Of a stretch of DNA of 57,867 bases, positions 1 to 9,027 are shown piece after piece. The notes below the pieces were generated by a model. The model made no database searches. It was not told the DNA's origin and saw nothing but the letters and a program-made list of their open reading frames with translations. A program made the position numbers and the translations under genes. Position 1 is the stretch's first letter. Every line of letters starts with the position of its first letter. The DNA lies in assembly GCF_009733795.1 (NCBI RefSeq), contig NZ_WNXX01000021.1:1-57867 (forward strand), in the 5' to 3' direction. This DNA is from Actinotalea caeni. GTDB lineage: Bacteria > Actinomycetota > Actinomycetes > Actinomycetales > Beutenbergiaceae.

Positions 1-1
1 C

Positions 2-118
2 TCGAACACCGCCCGAGCCGACGCGCTGGCCCCATGGCTCAAGCACTACAACTACGCTCGAGCCCACACCGCCTGCGGAGGCAAGCCACCGATCAGCCGA
101 CTGTCACCAACGTGCTGA
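2..118 (+). CDS. C-terminal end of an IS481-type transposase (partial)
   Basis: Frame 2 reads through to a TGA at 116-118. It encodes a tail containing WLKHYNYARAH and GGKPPISRL. That pattern (W-x-x-x-YN-x-x-R-x-H, then G-x-PP-x-x-R) is typical of the C-terminus of IS481-family DDE transposases. The 5' part lies outside the window, so it cannot be judged whether the element is intact. It sits at the left edge of the mgtE cargo block, so the cargo may have been acquired with IS help (inference). Confidence 0.6.
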   Translation, partial: SNTARADALAPWLKHYNYARAHTACGGKPPISRLSPTC

Positions 119-133
119 CCGAGTACACCTAGA

Positions 134-150
134 CCACACTTCGTGTGTGG
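134..150. terminator. Small hairpin downstream of the transposase stub
   Basis: CCACAC at 134-139 and GTGTGG at 145-150 form a 6-bp stem with a 5-base loop, just after the transposase stop and before mgtE. It could be a weak terminator or part of the insertion-sequence end. There is no T-tract. Confidence 0.3.
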
Positions 151-186
151 GTGCCGACCGACGCGTGCCGATCTGAGAGACGACGA

Positions 187-1548
187 ATGATGAGTGATGA
201 GCAGGCGCATGCGCCGACCGCGGTGATCGAGACGATCACCCAGTCCTTGAGTAGCCGGGACCTGACCAGGCTTGCCGCGGCAGTCGGGAAGCTCACGACC
301 CGACAGCTTGTCGGGGCGTTGGAGCGACTCAACGCACGCCAGCGGGCGGTGGTGTACCGGCTGCTGGCGAAGCAACAGGCTCTGGAGGTGTTCGAGTCGC
401 TTCCGCCTGCGCTGCAGGGTGAGTTGGTGGCTGGGTTGCAGGACGGCGAGGTCGCGGCATTGTTCGCCGAGCTGGACCCTGACGACCGAGTGTGGCTGAT
501 GGACGAGCTGCCCGCGCTGGTGGCCAAGCGTCTGCTGCGGGGCCTGCCAGAGCATGAACGTCAACTCACTGCCGAGGTGCTGGGCTACCCGAACGGTTCG
601 ATCGGGCGGCGCATGAGCCCCGAGGTGGTATCCACTCACCCCGAGGTCACCGTGGGCGAGACGCTGGCGAGGCTGCGACCGCGTGTCCATGACGCCGAGA
701 CCGTCTACACCCTCCCCGTCCTCGACCACGAGCGGCGAGTCGTCGGGGTCGTGAGCCTGCGTGATCTGCTCGGTGCCGACGATGCAGCGCTGATCGAGTC
801 GCTGATGCGCGACGCGCATACCGCGACCGCGACGGAGGATTCCGAGGTCGCTGCCCGCCGTTGCGCCGACCTTGGGGTGCTGGCGCTGCCCGTCGTCGAC
901 AGCGAGTCGCGTCTGGTCGGCATCCTCACCATCGACGACGCGGTACGGATTCTTGAGCGGGAGGAGAGCGAGGATGCCGCCCGGCAGGGTGGTGTGGAGC
1001 CGTTGCGCCGCCCCTACCTGTCCACGCCGCTGTTCAGCATCGTCCGCTCCCGAGTGGTGTGGCTACTCGTGCTCGCGATCGGTGCGACCCTGACGGTGCA
1101 GGTCCTGTCCGTGTTCGAGGCGACTCTGGAGCAGATGACCGTCCTGGCCCTGTTCGTGCCGCTGCTGATCGGCACCGGCGGCAACACCGGCAACCAGGCC
1201 GCGACGACCGTGACCCGCGCACTCGCCCTCAACGACGTCCGACCCCGCGATGTCGTCAAGGTCCTCACCCGCGAGATGCGGGTCGGCGCCATGCTGGGCC
1301 TGCTGCTGGGCACGATCGGGTTCGCCATCACCAGCCTGGTCTACGACCCACACGTCGGCCTCGTGATCGGCCTCACACTTCTCGCAGTCTGTACGGTGGC
1401 GGCCACGATCGGCGGCATCATGCCCCTCGTCGCCCGCGCCATCCACGTCGACCCCGCCGTGTTCTCCAACCCCTTCATCACCACCTTCGTCGACGCCACC
1501 GGCCTAGTCATCTACTTCCTCATCGCCCGCACCGTCCTCGGGCTCTGA
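187..1548 (+). CDS. mgtE: MgtE-family magnesium transporter
   Basis: The product of about 453 residues has the full MgtE layout: an N-terminal helical MgtE_N domain (about 15-120), two CBS domains (about 125-250) and a C-terminal membrane domain (about 290-453). The pore signature GGNTGNQ lies near residues 331-337. MgtE is a Mg2+-gated channel in the cytoplasmic membrane whose CBS pair senses intracellular Mg2+. Length matches the family. In-frame ATGs at 187 and 190 follow a purine-rich stretch; an upstream GTG at 145 overlaps a hairpin and is less likely. It is the first of several cation-transport genes on this element. No leader like those at 19-27 kb is seen here. Confidence 0.93.
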   Translation: MMSDEQAHAPTAVIETITQSLSSRDLTRLAAAVGKLTTRQLVGALERLNARQRAVVYRLLAKQQALEVFESLPPALQGELVAGLQDGEVAALFAELDPDDRVWLMDELPALVAKRLLRGLPEHERQLTAEVLGYPNGSIGRRMSPEVVSTHPEVTVGETLARLRPRVHDAETVYTLPVLDHERRVVGVVSLRDLLGADDAALIESLMRDAHTATATEDSEVAARRCADLGVLALPVVDSESRLVGILTIDDAVRILEREESEDAARQGGVEPLRRPYLSTPLFSIVRSRVVWLLVLAIGATLTVQVLSVFEATLEQMTVLALFVPLLIGTGGNTGNQAATTVTRALALNDVRPRDVVKVLTREMRVGAMLGLLLGTIGFAITSLVYDPHVGLVIGLTLLAVCTVAATIGGIMPLVARAIHVDPAVFSNPFITTFVDATGLVIYFLIARTVLGL

Positions 1549-1647
1549 CGGAGACAGAGCGGGCATCTTGCTGGGGTGATGCTCGCCGCCTTGGCGGGTG
1601 AGTCGGAGAGTAGCGAGCGAGCAGACCGGAGTAGCCGCAGCCCATCT

Positions 1648-1679
1648 GTTAGTATCTGCGTATGCATGCAGATACTAAC
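1648..1679. promoter_or_regulatory. Perfect 12-8-12 inverted repeat, probable ArsR operator
   Basis: GTTAGTATCTGC (1648-1659) and GCAGATACTAAC (1668-1679) are exact reverse complements separated by 8 bases. The repeat spans the ATG (1662) of the adjacent ArsR gene. SmtB/ArsR repressors commonly bind 12-2-12-type imperfect palindromes at their own promoter, so autoregulation is likely. The start codon lies inside the operator, so the mRNA would be leaderless or have a very short 5' end, unless translation starts downstream. Confidence 0.75.
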
Positions 1680-2027
1680 GATGCTCGCAGGCAGCCGTCC
1701 TGGGAGTGCGTCGACCTCGCAGCCGAGGTGCTGAGCCTCCTGTCCGATCCGACCCGGATCAGGATCGTGCTCGCCCTGCACCACGACGAAGAGCTCCCGG
1801 TGAACGCACTCGCGGAGCTCGTGGGGAAGAAGCCCTCCGGGGTGTCGCAGCATCTCGCGCGGTTACGGATGGCGCGGATGGTCACCACCCGGCAGGAGGG
1901 CACGAGTGTGCTCTACCGCCTCACGGACGAGCACGCGGTCGCGCTGGTGGTCGAGGCGATCAGGCAGGCCGAGCACGCGGTCGCGAACGGGCAGATCCCA
2001 CCCCACCACCACACGCCGCGCTCCTAG
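1662..2027 (+). CDS. ArsR/SmtB-family repressor
   Basis: This 121-residue winged-helix protein has the ArsR core: LAAEVLSLLSDPTRIRIVLAL, then the recognition helix region KKPSGVSQHLARLRMARMV and a wing containing EGTSVLYRL. It ends in a His-rich tail (PPHHHTPRS), which resembles the metal-binding C-terminal alpha-5 region of SmtB-like Zn/Ni/Co sensors. It lies 41 bases before an MFS transporter gene on the same strand, so it probably represses that gene. It has a perfect palindrome over its own start. The inducer metal cannot be read from sequence alone. A second ATG at 1666 is out of frame. Confidence 0.88.
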   Translation: MHADTNDARRQPSWECVDLAAEVLSLLSDPTRIRIVLALHHDEELPVNALAELVGKKPSGVSQHLARLRMARMVTTRQEGTSVLYRLTDEHAVALVVEAIRQAEHAVANGQIPPHHHTPRS

Positions 2028-2068
2028 CCCTTCGGCACCGCAGGTTCTCGACCGTCAGGCCCCATCTC

Positions 2069-3310
2069 ATGCTCACCGTTCTCCGCAATCCGTCCTACGC
2101 GAAGCTGTTCAGCGCGCAGGTCATCGCCTTGCTCGGCACAGGCCTCCTCACGGTCGTGCTCGGTCTGCTCGCATTCGAGATCGCCGGCGGTGACGCGGGC
2201 GTGGTGCTAGGGGTCGCGATGACGATCAAGATGGCCGCCTACGTCGCCGTCTCACCCGTCGCGACCGCGCTTACTGCCCGTCTGCCCCGCAAGCCGCTGC
2301 TGATCGGGGCTGACCTGATCCGCGCCGGGGTCGCGGTCTCGCTGCCGTTTGTGGCCGAGGCGTGGCAGATCTACCTCCTGATCTTCCTGCTCCAGTCTGC
2401 CTCGGCGACATTCACCCCCGCCTTCCAGGCCGTCATTCCCTCCGTCCTCCCGGACGAACGCGAATACACTCGTGCCTTGTCGCTGTCGCGTCTGGCCTAC
2501 GACCTGGAATCGCTCCTGAGCCCGATGCTCGCCGCCGCCCTCCTCACGCTCATCAGCTTCCACAACCTCTTCGCTGGCACCGTGGCCGGGTTTCTCGCTT
2601 CCGCACTGCTCGTCGTGGCGACCCGATTCCCGCACATCGAGACCCCGCCGCCGGCACCGTTCTTCGACCGCCTCACCCGAGGCGTGCGCGCATTCTGGGC
2701 AAGCCCGGAACTGCGCAGCCTGATGGGGCTCAACCTGGTGGTCGCGACGACCACGGCGATGGTGATCGTGAACACCGTCGTCCTCGTCCAAGGCGACCTC
2801 TGCCGCTCGCAAGCCGACGTCGCTCTCATGCTCGCCGCCTATGGGGGCGGCTCCATGCTTGTCGCACTCGGCATGCCCACACTCCTCGACACCCTGCCCG
2901 ACCGCAGGGTCATGCTCACCGGCGGCATCGCCCTGCCGGTCTTGCTGCTGTCCGTGGCCGCGCTCCTGGAATGGACGGAGGGCACCGCACAATGGGCTGC
3001 CCTCCTGTCGGCATGGGGGCTCCTCGGTGCGGCGACCTCCACGATCCTTACCCCCGCTGCCCGGCTGCTTCGCCGCAACAGCACCGAGCAGAACCGACCG
3101 GCGGTGTTCGCCGCACAGTTCTCCCTCTCCCACGCTTGCTTCCTGATCACCTACCCCCTCGCAGGCATACTCGGTGCAACGATCGGACTGCCCGGCGCCG
3201 CGCTCACCCTCGTCGCCATCGGTGTCATTGGCGCCTTCCTCGCCATGACTCTCGGACGGCCAGCAGTGCGCAAGGATCCACCAGGACGACGGGACCGACA
3301 ACGAGCCTGA
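2069..3310 (+). CDS. MFS transporter, possible metal exporter
   Basis: The product of about 413 residues begins MLTVLRNPSYAKLFSAQVIALLG and carries about 12 hydrophobic segments, as expected for a major facilitator efflux protein. This N-terminus (LRNPxYxxLFxAQ) is common in bacterial MFS exporters that travel with ArsR sensors for nickel, cobalt or similar metals. The frame is open further upstream, but that part overlaps arsR; the ATG at 2069 gives the expected N-terminal length. It is probably co-transcribed with the ArsR gene and induced when the repressor binds its metal (inference). No substrate-specific motif is visible. Confidence 0.82.
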   Translation: MLTVLRNPSYAKLFSAQVIALLGTGLLTVVLGLLAFEIAGGDAGVVLGVAMTIKMAAYVAVSPVATALTARLPRKPLLIGADLIRAGVAVSLPFVAEAWQIYLLIFLLQSASATFTPAFQAVIPSVLPDEREYTRALSLSRLAYDLESLLSPMLAAALLTLISFHNLFAGTVAGFLASALLVVATRFPHIETPPPAPFFDRLTRGVRAFWASPELRSLMGLNLVVATTTAMVIVNTVVLVQGDLCRSQADVALMLAAYGGGSMLVALGMPTLLDTLPDRRVMLTGGIALPVLLLSVAALLEWTEGTAQWAALLSAWGLLGAATSTILTPAARLLRRNSTEQNRPAVFAAQFSLSHACFLITYPLAGILGATIGLPGAALTLVAIGVIGAFLAMTLGRPAVRKDPPGRRDRQRA

Positions 3311-3358
3311 ATCGGCGCCGAGCGCCTATCTTGCTTGGGATTCCGAGCGAGAATCGGG

Positions 3359-4843
3359 TTACCCGTTGCCCGTCATTCGCGCGGTGGTGTCAAACGCGGC
3401 GAGTTCGGCAGGGTGGAGTTGGTGCTGCACGACGAAGCTGCGGTCTTTGATGCGCCAGAGTCCCTGCCCGGTTCCGAGTCCTGGTAGGAGGCGCTGTTCG
3501 GTGCGGGTGAGTCCGAGCGCGGTGGCGGTGGGGCCGAGCTGGTCGGTCTCCTGCCGGTAGACGATCCGGGTCTCCGCGTTCGCCAGCAGACTGCTCGCAA
3601 GTGCCCGGTTCGCCGAGCCCATGTCGCCGACGTTCTCCAGGTCGGTCAGCTTGTGGAACACCAAGAGATTCGCCAGCCCGTAGTGTCTCGCGAGACGCCA
3701 GTGGGCGTCCATCCTTCGCAGCAGCGCCGGGTGCGACATGAGTCTCCACGCTTCGTCGTAGATCACCCATCTACGGCCGCCGTTCGGATCGAGCAGTGCG
3801 GCTTCCATCCAGGCCGATGAGCAGCTCATCAGAACGCTGATGAGTGTGGAGTTCTCGGTGACGCGGGACAGGTCGAGGCTGACCATCGGCAGCGACGGAT
3901 CGAACTTCACCGTCGAGGGACCGTCGAACAGCCCAGCCAGATCGCCGGCGACCAGGCGACGCAGCGCGTGACCGACGAGCCGGCCGTCTTCCGCGAGCCG
4001 GCCATCCGAGTCATCGGCAGCATCAGGGCGCAGCAGTCGCTCGACCACCATCGGCAGGATCGGCACCTCCGCATCGCGCACGGCCCCAGCAAGGGCGGTG
4101 TCGATCGCCGTGTGTTCGAGGGGCGCGAGCGGCCGGTCCAGCACGGTCTCGGTGAGCGCACCGAGCAGGTCGCGCCGCCGCGCGGCGAGGGTGGTGGCCC
4201 ACTCCTGATCGGAGAAGCCGCCGGGCCGGTATCCCTCGTCCAAGGGGTTGAGCCGGTTGCCCATCCCATGCCCGAGGACGATGGCCTTCCCTCCGACGGC
4301 CTCGGCGACGCCGCTGTGCTCTCCCTTGGGATCACCGGGGATGTAGACGCGATAGCCGAAGGGCAGACTGCGCGTGTAGAGGCTTTTGGCGAGGCTCGAC
4401 TTACCCGAGCCGACGATGCCGGCCAAGATCAGGTTCGGCGCGGTGATGAGGCCCCTGCGGTACAACTCCCAGGGGTCGTACACGAACGAGGAACCGGAGT
4501 AGAGGTCCTGGCCGATGAACATGCCTGCCGACCCCAGTCCGGCCTCGGCGAGAAACGGATACTGGCCGGCGAGCACGGCGCTGGTGTCCTGATGCCGGGG
4601 CAGCCGGAACCTGCCGGGCGAGCGGAGCATGGCCGGGCCGGGCTCACCTGCTGGCGGCAGGTAGACGGTGGCGCGACGCTCGGCGCGCTCGGCTTCCGCC
4701 TTGGCTCTGGCACTGTCCTTCTCGGCCTGCCGCTGCTCGGCGACCAGCCGCGCGGCCGCCTGCCTTCGTTGTTTGCGCAGCCGCCGTCGCTCCGATGCCG
4801 GAGCGACGAGGACAGCGGTGTGCAGCCGCTCGTCGCGGCTCAC
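3359..4843 (-). CDS. VirB4-like conjugation ATPase
   Basis: This 494-residue protein energises DNA or pilus transfer at the inner face of the membrane. It starts with a Lys/Arg-rich charged region (about residues 10-60). A Walker A GIVGSGKSS follows near residues 143-151 and a Walker B-like RRWVIYDEAWRLM further on. The DEAW box is characteristic of VirB4/TraC ATPases. The GTG at 4843 overlaps the stop of the upstream gene as GTGA, indicating translational coupling; an earlier in-frame GTG at 4897 would overlap that gene by 58 bases. It is the last gene of the long leftward operon. It lacks the large N-terminal VirB4 domain, which fits the SCO6880/PrgI-type gene upstream supplying a separate subunit. 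Confidence 0.88.
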   Translation of the reverse strand: MSRDERLHTAVLVAPASERRRLRKQRRQAAARLVAEQRQAEKDSARAKAEAERAERRATVYLPPAGEPGPAMLRSPGRFRLPRHQDTSAVLAGQYPFLAEAGLGSAGMFIGQDLYSGSSFVYDPWELYRRGLITAPNLILAGIVGSGKSSLAKSLYTRSLPFGYRVYIPGDPKGEHSGVAEAVGGKAIVLGHGMGNRLNPLDEGYRPGGFSDQEWATTLAARRRDLLGALTETVLDRPLAPLEHTAIDTALAGAVRDAEVPILPMVVERLLRPDAADDSDGRLAEDGRLVGHALRRLVAGDLAGLFDGPSTVKFDPSLPMVSLDLSRVTENSTLISVLMSCSSAWMEAALLDPNGGRRWVIYDEAWRLMSHPALLRRMDAHWRLARHYGLANLLVFHKLTDLENVGDMGSANRALASSLLANAETRIVYRQETDQLGPTATALGLTRTEQRLLPGLGTGQGLWRIKDRSFVVQHQLHPAELAAFDTTARMTGNG

Positions 4844-5301
4844 AGCGACCGCCCCCGCGTCCCGGCGACCCAGACACCGGGAGGTCGCTCGAACCACGAC
4901 GGGTCCGGCGCCGGCCGTGACCGTTCCTGCGACGGATTGGAGAGCTGTTCTTCCTCGGCCAGCAGGGTCAGCGCGTCGGCGTTCTGACGGGCAGCCTCGG
5001 CCGTCCAGTCGGGGAACAGCCCTTGGTGCTCGGGCGTGCTGCCGGGGTTGTCGATGGCGTACCGGCGGGCGTCGCCGGCGGCACTCAGGAACGCGGCGAG
5101 GTCACGCATCGCCCGTTCCGCGGCGACCGGCGCACCGGCCCCGGTAAACAGGTCGCGTCCTTCGAGCATGTGCCCGCCGGCGGTGTCCTCGATGCGGTAG
5201 GCGTACCGCTGGTGCTCGCCCAGCGGTGTGTCGGGCCAGACCGTCAGGCTGAGCGTCCCGGCCTGCGCGGTCGTGCGGGTGGTGGGCTCTGTGCTGTCCA
5301 T
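4840..5301 (-). CDS. Hypothetical conjugation-operon protein
   Basis: This 153-residue soluble-looking protein starts MDSTEPTTRTTAQAG. It contains LSLTVWPDTPLGEHQRYAYRI, an Ala-rich helical middle and a Pro/Arg-rich tail. No catalytic motif or membrane segment is seen. It ends with a GTGA overlap into the VirB4-like gene and starts 32 bases after the upstream gene, so it is an operon member. No clear Shine-Dalgarno sequence is visible before this ATG, so coupling to the upstream gene is possible. Function unknown. Confidence 0.7.
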   Translation of the reverse strand: MDSTEPTTRTTAQAGTLSLTVWPDTPLGEHQRYAYRIEDTAGGHMLEGRDLFTGAGAPVAAERAMRDLAAFLSAAGDARRYAIDNPGSTPEHQGLFPDWTAEAARQNADALTLLAEEEQLSNPSQERSRPAPDPSWFERPPGVWVAGTRGRSL

Positions 5302-5333
5302 GCCGAGCAGGTGCGCCGTGCCCGTATCCGGTG

Positions 5334-6125
5334 CTACATCGACAGGCCGCGGGCCTGCTTGACCGCGGCGACGCCGGGATGCTCGAACCAGCCACCTTCC
5401 CGGACGGCGCTGCGCCGCCCGGTCGTCTCGCGGACAGGGTTTGAGCGTCGTGCCGGGACACGTGCTTCGGCGTTCGGGTCGATGGCGTCTTCGGCGCGGA
5501 TCAGGTGCTTGCGGTAGAGGGCGACGTGCCCGGCTTGCGGGTTGTAGGTCATCGCGTAGTCGCCGGTCTCGGCCTGCCGATCGCCGGCATGGACCGGGGC
5601 GCTGTCGTGGACGTCCCCGTTGACCATTGCCGCGTCGGTGGTCTCGGTGCCGTAGTCCCACATCGACAGATGCTCGATCCCTGCCTCGGCGCCCTTGGCG
5701 TCGATGAGGTCGAGGATGCGGTCGGCTTCCTCTCCTTGAAGGAACACGATGCCGACCCATCGCTCCACCATCCGGCCCTGCGGGTTCCACACGATCCGGC
5801 CTGAGTGCGTGAACGCGGCGTTGAGGCGGTCGTCGGCCTGGTCCAGTAGCGTTGCGGCCTGGTGCAGTTCGTCGGCTGCGGCCAACGCAGCGGCGGCGCC
5901 GGCTGTCTGATCGTGGGCGTCGTCGGTGACGTGGTGCTGGCGACCTACATGGGCGTGGGCGAGCTGGTCGAGCACTTGCCGCATCGCGCGCATCCCGCCC
6001 AGCAGCTCACCGATCACCGCGTAGGTGTCGGACGGCTCCTCGAAGGTGCGGCTGGCGTGGGCGAGCCCGCGCAATGCTTCATAGGCTTCGCTGGCATCGC
6101 TGGCGGGATCGGTGAACGTGGGCAT
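5334..6125 (-). CDS. Hypothetical conjugation-operon protein
   Basis: The 263-residue product is acidic and helical in its first half (Ala/Glu/Asp-rich, with a DELHQAATLLDQADDRLNAA helix) and has no membrane segment. The second half contains GRIVWNPQGRMVERWVGIVF and a basic C-terminus. A GGGAGG ribosome-binding site lies 6 bases before the ATG at 6125. The position, between an SCO6880-type gene and another small operon gene, suggests a role in transfer or its regulation. I do not recognise a family. Confidence 0.75.
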   Translation of the reverse strand: MPTFTDPASDASEAYEALRGLAHASRTFEEPSDTYAVIGELLGGMRAMRQVLDQLAHAHVGRQHHVTDDAHDQTAGAAAALAAADELHQAATLLDQADDRLNAAFTHSGRIVWNPQGRMVERWVGIVFLQGEEADRILDLIDAKGAEAGIEHLSMWDYGTETTDAAMVNGDVHDSAPVHAGDRQAETGDYAMTYNPQAGHVALYRKHLIRAEDAIDPNAEARVPARRSNPVRETTGRRSAVREGGWFEHPGVAAVKQARGLSM

Positions 6126-6176
6126 CGCGGGCCTCCCTGGACGGACAGTTGGATGCCTGCCAGGTGCGCTGCGCGG

Positions 6177-7646
6177 TCACACGACTCGGCACAGCGGCAG
6201 GGCCGCCGCCGTGAATGCTCCGGCCTGCTGTCCGACGAGCCGCCGGGTCTCGCAGGAGGCTTGGATCGCGGCCTGCTCGATGGCGGCGGTCGCGGCTTCC
6301 AGTTCGTCGAGCGTGGGCGCGGAGACGCTGACGAGGCCAGAGACGCGAAGCACGCCGTGACCGGCGGTCAGGTCGGCCTCCTGTTGCAGCACGTCTTGGA
6401 ACTCCGCGGACTGGGCGGCGTCCTCGATCTGTCCCATCCGTGCCCGCTGCGCCGCATCCGAGATGTGCTCGACCTTCTTCTTGCGGATGTCACGCGCAGC
6501 CTGGTCCGAGCGCATGGGCGTGTAGAGCAGTGACACGGATCGTTGGATGCCGGTCGAGAGCAGCACCGGGGCGAGGAAGCCGGGATAGACCATGCTCCGG
6601 GGCCACTCCGACACCCACAGGACGGTGTGCCAGGCGGAGTCGGTGCGCAGGTTGCCCCAGGTTTCGGTGACCGCGACGGGGCCGGCGGCGGCGAGTTCCT
6701 GCCCGAGCCGCCCGTGCCGTTCCAGGGTCGCAGCGACGGCGGGGTCGTATGCCGAGCGCAGGATCACGGCGACCTGGCCGGGACCGAGCCACCCGATAGG
6801 GGTGAGGTCTGCGGACCGCAGCGCCGCGGTCAGGGTCGCCATCTCCTGCCGGAGGACTGCGGCCGCCCCACGGATGCCGCCGCCGGCGGTCCTGATCTGC
6901 CGTGCGCTGGTCTTCATATCGAGGGAGAGGCTGATCGTGGTGGAGTGCCGTTCCCCAGCGGGGCCGGCGCGCTCGATCAGCTCGGCGTAGGTGGTCGCGG
7001 CCCAGGAGCCGTCGTCGGTGCCGTGCTCGGCCCACCACTCGGCGAGCCCGCTGCCGGAGTCCGGCAGCGTCCGTTCGAGCACTTGCAGGGTGGCGATCCG
7101 TCCGGACCGGCACACCGTGGCGAGCACGCGTCCCCAGGAGGTCACGCGACGTTCCTGCTCTCCGGGGTCCAGCAGCACAAATGCGGGATGGGTGACCTCG
7201 CAGATCACGGTGAGCGTGGCCTGGCGGGGGTCGTGGATCATGCACGCGCCAGTCTCCGGGTCCAGGTGCTCGCGTAGTCGGGCCATGTCTCCGGGCAACG
7301 CGAGGTTCCCCGCCGGGCGGGGCTTCACGACCCGCCTCCGGTAGAGCAGTTGCCCGCCGGTGGAGCGCCACAGCCACCACAGCGTGACCGGGAGCCATTC
7401 GACCATCGGCCGCCCGGCGATGGGCACCCAGGTCAGCACCGCCGCGAGCAGCCATACCGGGGCGGTGTAGGCCAACAGCATCCCGGCGCCGCCGTAGAAC
7501 GCGGCCAGCAGCGTCAGCCCGCCGATCCCGAGAGTGACGAGCTGTGCGACCGAGAGCCCGAGCAGCACGCCCCGGCGAGTGAGGCGGCTGAACTTCATCG
7601 GCGTCAGCTCGCTACCGGGTGCCTTCTGTTCCGTCATTGCGGGCAT
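6177..7646 (-). CDS. SCO6880 / PrgI-type conjugation protein
   Basis: The 489-residue protein starts with a cytosolic stretch, then two adjacent hydrophobic segments near residues 27-75 (GVLLGLSVAQLVTLGIGG and AYTAPVWLLAAVLTWVPIAG). A long soluble domain follows. This matches actinobacterial SCO6880 proteins, whose N-terminus is related to PrgI. They usually stand next to a VirB4-type ATPase, as here, and may supply the VirB3/VirB4 N-terminal function. A GGAG site 9 bases upstream supports the ATG at 7646; an alternative ATG lies three codons in. Its start is 6 bases from the end of the TrbL/VirB6-like gene, so they are co-transcribed. Confidence 0.85.
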   Translation of the reverse strand: MPAMTEQKAPGSELTPMKFSRLTRRGVLLGLSVAQLVTLGIGGLTLLAAFYGGAGMLLAYTAPVWLLAAVLTWVPIAGRPMVEWLPVTLWWLWRSTGGQLLYRRRVVKPRPAGNLALPGDMARLREHLDPETGACMIHDPRQATLTVICEVTHPAFVLLDPGEQERRVTSWGRVLATVCRSGRIATLQVLERTLPDSGSGLAEWWAEHGTDDGSWAATTYAELIERAGPAGERHSTTISLSLDMKTSARQIRTAGGGIRGAAAVLRQEMATLTAALRSADLTPIGWLGPGQVAVILRSAYDPAVAATLERHGRLGQELAAAGPVAVTETWGNLRTDSAWHTVLWVSEWPRSMVYPGFLAPVLLSTGIQRSVSLLYTPMRSDQAARDIRKKKVEHISDAAQRARMGQIEDAAQSAEFQDVLQQEADLTAGHGVLRVSGLVSVSAPTLDELEAATAAIEQAAIQASCETRRLVGQQAGAFTAAALPLCRVV

Positions 7647-7652
7647 GGCCGG

Positions 7653-8999
7653 TCACTCCTTCTTCCACGGCGACGCCGGGGGATTGGCTGAGGGCGTACG
7701 TGGCTGCGGTGCCGAGGGAGGCGGTGGCGTGTTCGACGGTGCGGCGCCCGATTCGTTGGCTGCACCCGCCGCGGTCTCGGCCTGGCCGGCCACCGCTTGG
7801 CCCGCCTTCGGTCCGGCTTCGGCTGCGCCCTTGACGATCTGCGCTCCGACGACGACGGCGGCGGCTGGCCCCGCAGCAGCGCCCGCTCCGGCTCCTGCAC
7901 CTGCTCCACCTCCGGCGCCCGCACCTGCGCCGGCCGCGCCAGCGCCCGTGCCTCCGGCCGTCGGTGTCGGCGTTTTGGGCGGTGGTGTCCCGCCCGATCC
8001 GCCGCTGGACCCTCCGCCGCCCTTGGGGTCTTCGAGCACCGTCTTGGGCTCGCCTCCGCCCTTGGGCTTGGCCGGGATCGGGATCGGACGGTTCAGGGCG
8101 TTCTTGGCTTCCTGCTCGGTTCCCATCTGCTGGTAGAGGTCGAACCCGAGGAAGGACACGAAGCGATAGACCATGTACGGCGCGAACGCAGCGATCCCGA
8201 GCAGGACGATGCCCGTGATCGGTTCCGTGACCGCGGCGATGTCCAGCTCGATCGGGGTGGCGATCTGGGTGATCGCCAGTAGGAAAATGACGACGAGCAC
8301 GAGCTTGGAGACGATGAGGGCGATCACGAACGCGGCCCACTTCGCGATCCACCCGCGGGTGGCGTCCCAGGACGCGCCGGCGAAAGCGATGGGGGCTAGG
8401 ACCACGCCGACGAGCAGGAGGGCCTTGCGGATCAGCAGGGAGAACCAGACGATGGCGACGGCGGCGATCATCAGCCCGGCGAGGAAGATCGTGACGATCG
8501 CGCCGACGCCGGGGGCGGCGATGTTGATGCCGGTCAGTCCGGCGGCGAGCAGGGTGATCTTGTCGCCCATCGTCCCGGTCGTCTCGCCGGAGGCCTGGAT
8601 GATGCCGATGCAGAGCTGGTCCACGATCTCTAGCGCGAGGGCCGTCAAGGTGACCACGACGAAGGCACCGAGCACGGATTTGGCTGCTCCGAGCGCCGCC
8701 CTGGACAGGGCGGTCGGGTCTCGGCGTATCAGGCCGGTGATGAGTTGGAGGCAGAAGAAGATCAGGACGAGGAAGACCCCGATGCCGAAGATCAGGTTGT
8801 AGACATTGGTGAACCCGTCCGTCTGGACATCGACCAGCGTGGTCGTGTCGAACACGGCCCACATCGCCTCGATCAGCCAGCCGGCCGCGCCGCCCATCGC
8901 CTGGGCGAGCCAGTCGAACGGGGCGGCTACGACGGTCGCGGCGGCCTCGCCCGCCACGTCGCAGACGGTCGAGATGATCGGCACATCGCAGACACTCAT
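7653..8999 (-). CDS. TrbL/VirB6-like conjugal transfer membrane protein
   Basis: The 448-residue polytopic membrane protein has about six hydrophobic segments between residues 60 and 290, including IFGIGVFLVLIFFCLQLITG and LVVIFLLAITQIATPI. It ends in a soluble tail extremely rich in Gly, Ala and Pro. This layout is typical of TrbL/VirB6 channel components, which form the inner-membrane translocation pore of type IV secretion systems. A GGAGAG site stands 7 bases before the ATG. The low-complexity tail is common in actinobacterial versions and may explain several spurious long open frames on the opposite strand. Confidence 0.88.
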   Translation of the reverse strand: MSVCDVPIISTVCDVAGEAAATVVAAPFDWLAQAMGGAAGWLIEAMWAVFDTTTLVDVQTDGFTNVYNLIFGIGVFLVLIFFCLQLITGLIRRDPTALSRAALGAAKSVLGAFVVVTLTALALEIVDQLCIGIIQASGETTGTMGDKITLLAAGLTGINIAAPGVGAIVTIFLAGLMIAAVAIVWFSLLIRKALLLVGVVLAPIAFAGASWDATRGWIAKWAAFVIALIVSKLVLVVIFLLAITQIATPIELDIAAVTEPITGIVLLGIAAFAPYMVYRFVSFLGFDLYQQMGTEQEAKNALNRPIPIPAKPKGGGEPKTVLEDPKGGGGSSGGSGGTPPPKTPTPTAGGTGAGAAGAGAGAGGGAGAGAGAGAAAGPAAAVVVGAQIVKGAAEAGPKAGQAVAGQAETAAGAANESGAAPSNTPPPPSAPQPRTPSANPPASPWKKE

Positions 9000-9027
9000 C
9001 AGGACTCTCCTGCTGTGGCTGGCGGCC

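Noticed and set aside
7612-8862. Alternative minus frame overlapping the TrbL/VirB6 gene
   Set aside because: Arg/His-rich frame-shifted shadow; the other frame gives a proper polytopic membrane protein.
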